Below, piece by piece: positions 20,619 to 26,245 of a stretch of DNA of 26,245 bases (position 1 is its first letter; every line of letters starts with the position of its first letter). Source of the DNA: a virus. The notes beneath the pieces are model-generated. The model made no database searches. It was not told where the DNA came from and saw only the letters and a program-made list of their open reading frames with translations. The position numbers were made by a program, and so were the translations under genes. The stretch spans positions 1 through 26,245 of the IMG/VR virus record IMGVR_UViG_3300003937_000077. The stretch is one strand, 5' to 3'.

Positions 20619-22709
20619 ATGCAGTCTTTTCAAAATCACATAGATGAGGCACAAGCTCTCAAATTTTATAACCTGCTTCCTAAGAAAGTAAGGCACACTA
20701 TTAATAGAATCAAAAATAGAGATAAGTATAAAGCCGCCTTGCTTATGATAAAAGCATTAAGAAGAGACCCTGATATTATATCAAGAGGTCTAACTCCAAA
20801 TAGGATTCAAGGTATTGCTGCTGATTATTTTGGTTTAAATCATAGAGAATTATCAAAGGTATTAAATCGCCAAACCAGATATGAAGATGTAGATGAGATA
20901 GATGAGGCCTATTCAATTCAATATACAAGTCCTAAAGATATTAAACACATACCTTATTCTGCTGCACAATTAAAAGATATTGATAAGTTATATAAAAAAA
21001 CCTTACCAATGCATTCAATACCTTTAATATTTGATACCTCTTCTTCGGTTTCTAAAAAAGGTATTCCCGATGGGAAGATTAAAGTTCAGACTGCTATATT
21101 TAAAAATATTAAGCCAGCAGATTATCCTACTTTAGTAGGTCCATCAGGTAAAGGGACACTTCTTATTAAAGGTACTGGCTCAGGTAGTGATAAAAAAGCT
21201 GAAGTATTAAGAATGTTTGGTATTAAAAACAATACAGACTTTTTAGAATTCTTCCAAGCAATTGGATTATTCATACCAAATAAATTAACCCCAGCTACAT
21301 TCAAAAAAGATTTACTTGCTTTAGAAGGTACGATTTCTGGTGATTTTTCCATCCGTAGTTTTGTTCCTGATTATGAAAAATTTATTATTTACCTTGATGC
21401 AGATAAAGAAATTGGTGCTGATGTTATATCTTTAGTTAATGGAAGTTATTTTTGGCGTAAAGATGCTGGAGTTACTAGGCCTTATGTAATTTGGACAGGT
21501 ATTAAAAAATATTATGGTTTAATGAGAAGCAAAGAAGGTATAGAAGGTGTTATTAAAGAGAACACAGCAGATTGTGTTCTTATTGATGGCACATATGCAG
21601 AATTAGAGAAAGCATTGGGAAGTGATATTCAAATTGATATGAATGAAACCACTGGCAAATTGACATGCGGTGATGTGTCATGGTATCAAATATCTTTAAA
21701 ACTTGGTGAAGGTAGCGCTAGACTTGGTAAAATTACAAAGCTTCTTACAGGTGCTTACCCAGTTGATGGAGAAGTTCAAAACACTTTAACTAGAGCTGGC
21801 ATTGATGTAAAATGGTTTAAAGAAAATTTAGAATTGAATAATGAATTTGAACAATTATTACAAGAAGGATTTTTTGGAAATACTGTTAAAAGAATGCAAA
21901 AAGCTGGTGCTGAAATGTTTAATAAATTTAAAGCAGCTGCTGTTGCTGTATTAAAATATTGGAAAAAGCTTTTAGGATTTATGAAGAAGCTTGTGAAATT
22001 CCATGAAAAATCTACAATGAAAGAAATTCAAAAAATAACTAGAGGTAGCAAATTCCTTGGTGAAGGATATATTGCAGAAGATGTGATGAATGAAATGTCT
22101 CAAAATGCAATGTTTAATGCTATTGTTAATGATAAGGGTAGAAGAAACTCTCCTAATACAAAATTTACAAATCTTCTTAATACACGTTTTAATGATATTA
22201 TAAAAAATAAAGATAGTGAATATATTTCTGTAAATTTTGAAAAAGCTGCATTTGAGATTAGTGATGAAACAATTAATTTTTTAATAGGTAATTGCATATC
22301 ATTTCCAATTATTCAAGCTATTATTGATGATGTAAAAAGTAATGGTATTGAAGTTGTTAATAACTTAGCTAAAACTATGTCTATGGGAGATACTAATTTG
22401 CCGGTTGTTAAGGTATATGGTAATCCAGATAAAGCTGATACTGAAGTTATTACTGTTGGTAAACTCACTCAAAAGAATCCAATGTTAGGTGACAAACAAA
22501 TTAAAGTATTAAAAGTTGGTATAGTACCACATAGAACCCATAAAAAATATTGGGTAATTAATTGTTGGATATTTGCTGAGTTAGATGGAGAAGTAGCTAA
22601 ATACCATCAAGTAGCATTTAAAAAGAGTGGTGAAAGTTCATTCAATTTTAATATTGAAGGTACAGCCACTGTTCCAGAAAATAAAATCAAACTCTTTCCG
22701 GTATCATAA
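20619..22709 (+). CDS. large protein of unknown function with capsid-targeting-like N-terminus
   Basis: 696 residues. It begins MQSFQNHIDEAQ, which resembles the T4 internal-protein capsid-targeting peptide (MKTYQEFIAEA) cut by the gp21 protease after a glutamate. No enzyme motif is evident. Residues about 1-120 are helical and basic, about 120-420 mixed alpha/beta ('FIIYLDADKEIGADVISLV', 'TGKLTCGDVSWYQISLKLGEG'), about 435-480 a strongly basic amphipathic helix region ('LKYWKKLLGFMKKLVKFHEK'), and the end is beta-rich. It is the first gene behind a late promoter and is coupled (TAATG) to the ligase-like gene. I infer an internal or ejected virion protein. Confidence 0.7.
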   Translation: MQSFQNHIDEAQALKFYNLLPKKVRHTINRIKNRDKYKAALLMIKALRRDPDIISRGLTPNRIQGIAADYFGLNHRELSKVLNRQTRYEDVDEIDEAYSIQYTSPKDIKHIPYSAAQLKDIDKLYKKTLPMHSIPLIFDTSSSVSKKGIPDGKIKVQTAIFKNIKPADYPTLVGPSGKGTLLIKGTGSGSDKKAEVLRMFGIKNNTDFLEFFQAIGLFIPNKLTPATFKKDLLALEGTISGDFSIRSFVPDYEKFIIYLDADKEIGADVISLVNGSYFWRKDAGVTRPYVIWTGIKKYYGLMRSKEGIEGVIKENTADCVLIDGTYAELEKALGSDIQIDMNETTGKLTCGDVSWYQISLKLGEGSARLGKITKLLTGAYPVDGEVQNTLTRAGIDVKWFKENLELNNEFEQLLQEGFFGNTVKRMQKAGAEMFNKFKAAAVAVLKYWKKLLGFMKKLVKFHEKSTMKEIQKITRGSKFLGEGYIAEDVMNEMSQNAMFNAIVNDKGRRNSPNTKFTNLLNTRFNDIIKNKDSEYISVNFEKAAFEISDETINFLIGNCISFPIIQAIIDDVKSNGIEVVNNLAKTMSMGDTNLPVVKVYGNPDKADTEVITVGKLTQKNPMLGDKQIKVLKVGIVPHRTHKKYWVINCWIFAELDGEVAKYHQVAFKKSGESSFNFNIEGTATVPENKIKLFPVS

Positions 22710-23938
22710 TGAATTTAAAAAAACATATAATAGAAGCTAAGAACACACACATGGTCCATATAGAAGATATGGTTATAGATGGTGGAGTGGCTGGTGCACG
22801 TGCCGCTATATTTGCTTTAAGAGATTTAAGAGATATGTTAGGTGGTAGTGATAATGCAAATAAAGAAGTTACTGTTAAATGGGACGGTGCACCAGCTGTA
22901 TTTGCTGGTATTGACCCAAATGATAAGAAATTTTTTGTTGCAAAGAAAGGAATATTCAATAAGAATCCTAAGGTATATAAGAGCGTTAAGGATGTTAAAG
23001 CCGATACCTCTGGTGATTTAGCAGCAAAACTTACAGTAGCATTTCAAGAATTTAAAAAACTTGGTATAAGACAGGGGGTCTACCAAGGTGATATTATGTT
23101 CACTAAAAAAGACCTTAAAACACAAACAATTGATGGGAAAAAGTACACAACCTTTCACCCAAACACTATAGTATATGCAGTACCCGTTGGAGCAGATAAA
23201 GAAATTAAAGCAGCAAAGATTGGCGTAGTGTGGCATACTTATTATTCAGGAGCTGACTTTGCATCAATGAGTGCAAGCTTTGCTCCATCTATAGCAGCAT
23301 TTAAAAAACCTAGAAGTGTATGGCAGAAATCTGCTAGCTTTCCAGATATTTCTGGTGTTGCCACATTAACCAAAAAGGAAACAGATGAAATTACCACACA
23401 CATATCCAACGCAGGAAAACTCTTTCAAAAAATCTCCGCTAATGCGCTTAAAGACGTATCTACAAATACGGATATTAACCTCTTTATTAATACCTTTCGA
23501 AATACGAAGGTTAGAACGCAAAGTGAGATTAGCAACACGTCGCAACACGCTGAAGAATTAATTCAATGGATTCATGACAGATTTGATAAAGAAATAGAAA
23601 AATTAAAATCAGATGCTGGTAAAGATAGAAAAGAAGAAGCAAAAATTGCTGCACTTGAATGGTTTAATGATGATAATAAGGCTAATTTAATAACCATGTT
23701 TGACATGCAGAATGAACTTGTGTACGCTAAGAGAAAGCTATTAACACATTTAGATAGTATGGATAGTATAAATACTTTTGTAAAGACTAAAGATGGGTTT
23801 AGAGTAACAGGTGCCGAAGGATACGTTGCTATTGACCATTTAACTAACGGTGCCGTCAAAATTGTTGACCGAATGGAATTCAGTTATAATAATTTTAGTA
23901 AAAACATAATCAAAGGCTGGGAGTCCGAATCACGATGA
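22709..23938 (+). CDS. RNA/DNA-ligase-fold nucleotidyltransferase (DUF6267-like)
   Basis: 409 residues. Motif I of covalent nucleotidyltransferases is at K57-W-D-G60; Q126-G-D128 fits motif III, E370-G-Y-V motif IV and K384 ('VKIVDRMEF') motif V. These suggest a ligase-type adenylation domain, but residues about 210-345 are a long helical insertion ('HAEELIQWIHDRFDKEIEK') before motif IV, unlike standard ligases. The N-terminus MNLKKHIIEAK resembles a capsid-targeting peptide, so it may be packaged. I recall such proteins in large marine phages as DUF6267 with no proven activity. It is coupled to the genes on both sides (TAATG before, ATGA after). Confidence 0.72.
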   Translation: MNLKKHIIEAKNTHMVHIEDMVIDGGVAGARAAIFALRDLRDMLGGSDNANKEVTVKWDGAPAVFAGIDPNDKKFFVAKKGIFNKNPKVYKSVKDVKADTSGDLAAKLTVAFQEFKKLGIRQGVYQGDIMFTKKDLKTQTIDGKKYTTFHPNTIVYAVPVGADKEIKAAKIGVVWHTYYSGADFASMSASFAPSIAAFKKPRSVWQKSASFPDISGVATLTKKETDEITTHISNAGKLFQKISANALKDVSTNTDINLFINTFRNTKVRTQSEISNTSQHAEELIQWIHDRFDKEIEKLKSDAGKDRKEEAKIAALEWFNDDNKANLITMFDMQNELVYAKRKLLTHLDSMDSINTFVKTKDGFRVTGAEGYVAIDHLTNGAVKIVDRMEFSYNNFSKNIIKGWESESR

Positions 23939-24267
23939 AAGAAAAACCAATAAATATCCAACAAGCATTAGAACAAATGGGTGATAGACCCATACCATAT
24001 ACAGATGTTAATGAGGCTAAAAGGATAAGACCCATTAAAGGGCTTTGGACACCAAAACAAATGTATACACAAGTCGCAAGAACTAAAAAAGCAGCATTTG
24101 AATTAAGACAACATGCAGATTTTATATTTCAAATGGATGCAGATGTTGGTCCAAGTATGAGTAGAAATTCCGGATTATATATGGCTATCTATGACAGAAT
24201 GATAACTGCACTTGACCTATTTGACTTAGCAGTAAAAGATGCTGCAAAAATAAAACATCCAGATTAA
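23935..24267 (+). CDS. small helical protein of unknown function
   Basis: 110 residues, overlapping the ligase-like gene by four bases (ATGA). A proline-rich, basic first half ('DRPIPYTDVNEAKRIRPIKG') leads into a helical second half ('YTQVARTKKAAFELRQHADF' and 'MITALDLFDLAVKDAAK'). No domain recognised. It belongs to the late-type gene run and may be a partner of a neighbouring virion protein. Confidence 0.65.
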   Translation: MKEKPINIQQALEQMGDRPIPYTDVNEAKRIRPIKGLWTPKQMYTQVARTKKAAFELRQHADFIFQMDADVGPSMSRNSGLYMAIYDRMITALDLFDLAVKDAAKIKHPD

Positions 24268-24282
24268 AGGAGATAAAAATAT

Positions 24283-24621
24283 ATGAAATTAATAGACAAA
24301 CTGGTAAAAGAATTTACCTCAATAAACGAAAGGGTTAGCGGTAGAGATACTGTCTGGGATAGCAACCCTAAAGAAGTAATTGATTATATGCTAAAAGACC
24401 GTAGATTTGGATTGCACGCAGCTAGATTTGGTTATGAAGATGATGAAGATATCTATTTTGATGATGATGCGTTAGTGTTTAACTCTACAACAGTTGCACG
24501 TACTAAAGTAAAAACTACTGTTGATGATTTAATCAAATTAGTTTTAAAAAGAAAAAAATTGCCAAAGCATCCAGATTGGACACCAGCATTTGGTAAAATG
24601 TTAAAACAGAAATACGGTTAA
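24283..24621 (+). CDS. small acidic protein of unknown function
   Basis: 112 residues with a strong ribosome site (AAAGGAG) before ATG 24283. The N-terminal helix 'MKLIDKLVKEFTSINE' could be a variant capsid-targeting peptide. The middle is very acidic (GYEDDEDIYFDDDALVF) and the end basic ('LVLKRKKLPKHP'). I recognise no family. It sits between an unknown gene and the cytidylyltransferase. Confidence 0.65.
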   Translation: MKLIDKLVKEFTSINERVSGRDTVWDSNPKEVIDYMLKDRRFGLHAARFGYEDDEDIYFDDDALVFNSTTVARTKVKTTVDDLIKLVLKRKKLPKHPDWTPAFGKMLKQKYG

Positions 24622-24625
24622 ATAA

Positions 24626-25450
24626 ATGTCATTAAGAACCTTTAAAGAACATTTAATTAAGGAGGCCGCAGCAAAAGCGGTCACGGTAAACTTTGGCCGG
24701 TTTAATCCTCCCACTATTGGTCATGAAAAACTCTTAGATGTTAGTATGAAAAAGGGTACTGGTGAACATAGGGTTTATGCAACCCAATCACAAGATGCTA
24801 AAAAAAATCCATTAGAGTGGAAGACTAAAATTAAATATATGCGTAAGATATTTCCTAAGCATGCTAGGCATATCCTTATGGACATTAAGGTTAAGACTAT
24901 TTGGGATGTAGCAGTTACTGCATATAAAGATGGATTTACAGAATTTGAATTAGTTGTTGGTGATGATAGACACCAAGAATTTGTTAAACTTTTAGATGAT
25001 TGGAATGGTAGAAAAGGCAGACATGGATTTTATGAATTTGATGTAATAGATGTTATGAGTGCCGGTGTAAGAGACCCAGATGCTGAAGGTGCTGAAGGTA
25101 TGTCAGCCTCCAAGATGAGAGCGGCTGCTGAAGATGGTGACTTAATTGCATTTACTAGTGGTCTACCAAGAAGATTTAAAGATGCCAAAGGACTAATGAA
25201 TGCAGTTCGTTCAGGTATGGGCTTGACTGAAGAAAAATTCTTTAGGCAAGATATAAAATTAAGTCCAGTCTCAAAACTTCGTGAGAGGTATGCGGCTGGC
25301 AAACTATTTAATGTGAATGATGACATAGTAACTAATGATGGACAAGAAGGTACAATTAATAAGCTAAGAAGCAATCACGTTGAGGTGAAACTGAAAGAAT
25401 CAGATAGTTTTAAAAATTACTGGTTATCAGATGTATGTTTAAATAATTAG
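24626..25450 (+). CDS. cytidylyltransferase-like nucleotidyltransferase with targeting-like N-terminus
   Basis: 274 residues. MSLRTFKEHLIKEAAA resembles a capsid-targeting peptide; the catalytic domain then starts at about 18. G24-R-F-N-P-P-T-I-G-H33 is the nucleotide-binding T/HxGH motif, and 'MSASKMR' at about 160-166 matches the family's ISxSKxR loop. Such enzymes transfer NMP groups, for example to nicotinamide mononucleotide or phosphocholine/phosphopantetheine-type substrates; which applies is unclear. The C-terminal 'NDDIVTNDGQEGTINKLRSNH' segment looks like a small KOW/SH3 barrel. Homologues are widely annotated 'cytidylyltransferase' in marine myoviruses. Confidence 0.85.
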   Translation: MSLRTFKEHLIKEAAAKAVTVNFGRFNPPTIGHEKLLDVSMKKGTGEHRVYATQSQDAKKNPLEWKTKIKYMRKIFPKHARHILMDIKVKTIWDVAVTAYKDGFTEFELVVGDDRHQEFVKLLDDWNGRKGRHGFYEFDVIDVMSAGVRDPDAEGAEGMSASKMRAAAEDGDLIAFTSGLPRRFKDAKGLMNAVRSGMGLTEEKFFRQDIKLSPVSKLRERYAAGKLFNVNDDIVTNDGQEGTINKLRSNHVEVKLKESDSFKNYWLSDVCLNN

Positions 25451-25458
25451 GAGATATT

Positions 25459-25770
25459 ATGACAATGAATAAAGCGGCTTGGCCAGTAGGTACTGTTGCT
25501 GGGCCAGATGGTTTTTATTCACCAAGCGGTGAAATATTATCAATTGAACCACATGACCAAGCTTTTATAGATGAATGGAATGGAGTTAAGCCAAAGAAGA
25601 AAAAATCTGAAGCTGCATCATATTCCAATAGGTCCTCAAAGAATGACTTAGAAGAGTATGGTAGAACTATTGGTATTGAACTAGATAAGCGTAAAAGTAA
25701 ATCAAGTTTATTGAAACAATTAAAAGAATTTAAAAATCAATTAAAAGAAGAATTGTTTCCAAAAAAATAA
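25459..25770 (+). CDS. conserved phage protein with SAP/HeH-like C-terminus
   Basis: 103 residues behind a good ribosome site (TAGGAG). The N-terminal part ('VGTVAGPDGFYSPSGEILSI') is beta-prone; a lysine-rich linker follows; residues about 60-95 (KNDLEEYGRTIGIELDKRKS and a helical tail) resemble a helix-extended loop-helix (SAP/HeH) nucleic-acid-binding motif. I infer possible DNA binding; no other evidence. Confidence 0.68.
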   Translation: MTMNKAAWPVGTVAGPDGFYSPSGEILSIEPHDQAFIDEWNGVKPKKKKSEAASYSNRSSKNDLEEYGRTIGIELDKRKSKSSLLKQLKEFKNQLKEELFPKK

Positions 25771-25784
25771 ACATAAATAATATT

Positions 25785-26141
25785 ATGGAATTAAGTAAAA
25801 ATAACTTTGAGTTATATGCTGCGAAGCATTACCAAAGAGATAAGTGGGCAACAACTGAAGATTTTAAAGAGGATATATCTAGATTTAAATATATCAATCG
25901 CTTAATTAATAGGTATTACCGTGATGATGAATTAAAAGAACGGTTAATACTTAACCATATTATTATTTTAGGGAATGTCTTGGGACCAGAAGTGTGTGCC
26001 GAGATATTAATGTCAAAGACAGATGATACTTTACAAAGTATTGTTAAAACCTTCTTGGTATATTTAAATTATTTACCAGAAGATAGTTATGTTGATGTTC
26101 CATTAGACGACACAATTATAGATGTATTAAGGAAAATATGA
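25785..26141 (+). CDS. conserved T4-like marine phage protein
   Basis: 118 residues, mostly helical: 'NFELYAAKHYQRDKWATTED', 'RFKYINRLINRYYRDDELKE' and 'RLILNHIIILGNVLGPEVCAE' describe three helical segments, ending in an acidic loop. I recognise this pattern from a conserved hypothetical protein of cyanomyoviruses, without known function. It overlaps the next gene by four bases. Confidence 0.72.
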   Translation: MELSKNNFELYAAKHYQRDKWATTEDFKEDISRFKYINRLINRYYRDDELKERLILNHIIILGNVLGPEVCAEILMSKTDDTLQSIVKTFLVYLNYLPEDSYVDVPLDDTIIDVLRKI

Positions 26142-26245
26142 GCAAATATTTAAAAGAAGGTGCTATAGATTTATTCATAACATATAAGTTTATTAAACTA
26201 CTCACAACTCCCTGGAAAAAAACCGAGGCCTATGACGAAGGCGTG
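26138..26245 (+). CDS. partial conserved phage protein (runs off window)
   Basis: ATG 26138 overlaps the previous stop (ATGA) and the frame stays open to the window end (36 codons). The visible part, MSKYLKEGAIDLFITYKFIK followed by 'LLTTPWKKTEAYDEGV', resembles the start of a conserved T4-like phage protein that I cannot name with certainty. Being 3'-truncated, it cannot be characterised further. Confidence 0.6.
   Translation, partial: MSKYLKEGAIDLFITYKFIKLLTTPWKKTEAYDEGV

Noticed and set aside
23767-23774. TATAAATA near the end of the ligase-like gene
   Set aside because: Could serve the gene at 23935, but it is intragenic, about 160 bases away, and not distinguishable from chance.
25030-25374. 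Reverse-strand frame of 114 codons
   Set aside because: Mirrors the cytidylyltransferase gene; serine/leucine-rich low-information product, no start signals.
25772-25779. CATAAATA before the gene at 25785
   Set aside because: One mismatch to the late consensus and only five bases from the ATG; probably ordinary AT-rich spacer.
1-26245. tRNA genes, CRISPR arrays, insertion sequences, integrase or attachment sites
   Set aside because: I saw no cloverleaf, repeat array, transposase or integrase, and there is almost no non-coding space; a tRNA-finding program would be decisive for tRNAs.

Overview
The window is a tightly packed, AT-rich, one-directional stretch of a T4-like myovirus genome. All convincing genes read on the + strand, with 1-4 base overlaps (ATGA, TAATG, TTGA) throughout. 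The core proteins are T4-type: gp62, RegA, gp43 polymerase, gp42 dCMP hydroxymethylase, UvsX and gp41. The cargo is typical of marine relatives: Hsp20, MazG-like enzymes, IscU, Tct transporter parts and a cytidylyltransferase. Low G+C, marine-phage cargo and an alphaproteobacterial-style RNA thermometer suggest a marine alphaproteobacterial host, possibly SAR11-like; the host is inference.

Layout. 1-1585: DUF2693-like protein, SAM methyltransferase, clamp-loader small subunit gp62, translational repressor RegA. 1595-5733: a cargo block between regA and the polymerase gene, where T4 has the two adjacent. It holds a TctA permease and a TctC binding protein (no TctB seen), a frameshifted P-loop gene, then an hsp20-iscU-unknown unit with its own promoters and structured leader. 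5774-10802: family-B DNA polymerase, MazG-like pyrophosphohydrolase, small proteins, a primase-like protein and an unknown. 10812-16258: a nucleotide and DNA-modification island with a dATP/dGTP diphosphohydrolase-like protein, dCMP hydroxymethylase, an alpha-glucosyltransferase homologue, a HAD phosphatase, a fused nucleotidyltransferase-kinase and a C5-methyltransferase-fold protein. 16324-20576: UvsX, gp41 helicase, dCMP deaminase, small proteins, second MazG-like enzyme. 20577-26245: a late-type region opened by a TATAAATA promoter inside a hairpin, with a large unknown protein, a ligase-fold protein, a cytidylyltransferase and conserved small proteins; several carry an N-terminus like the T4 capsid-targeting peptide.

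How the genes may work together. The island is predicted to make 5-hydroxymethyl-dCMP, incorporate it with the phage polymerase and glycosylate it; the kinase/nucleotidyltransferase and phosphatase suggest the phage makes its own activated sugar. Polymerase, glycosyltransferase and methyltransferase-like protein end in similar SL-x-x-F(F) tails resembling sliding-clamp-binding peptides, suggesting modification coupled to the replisome. The hsp20 leader contains three hairpins, the last pairing UUGCU with AGGAG across a G-G mismatch, as in ROSE RNA thermometers. Five sigma70-like promoters share TTTACT-N17-TATAAT; two lie so close to the start codon that the mRNAs would be leaderless or nearly so.
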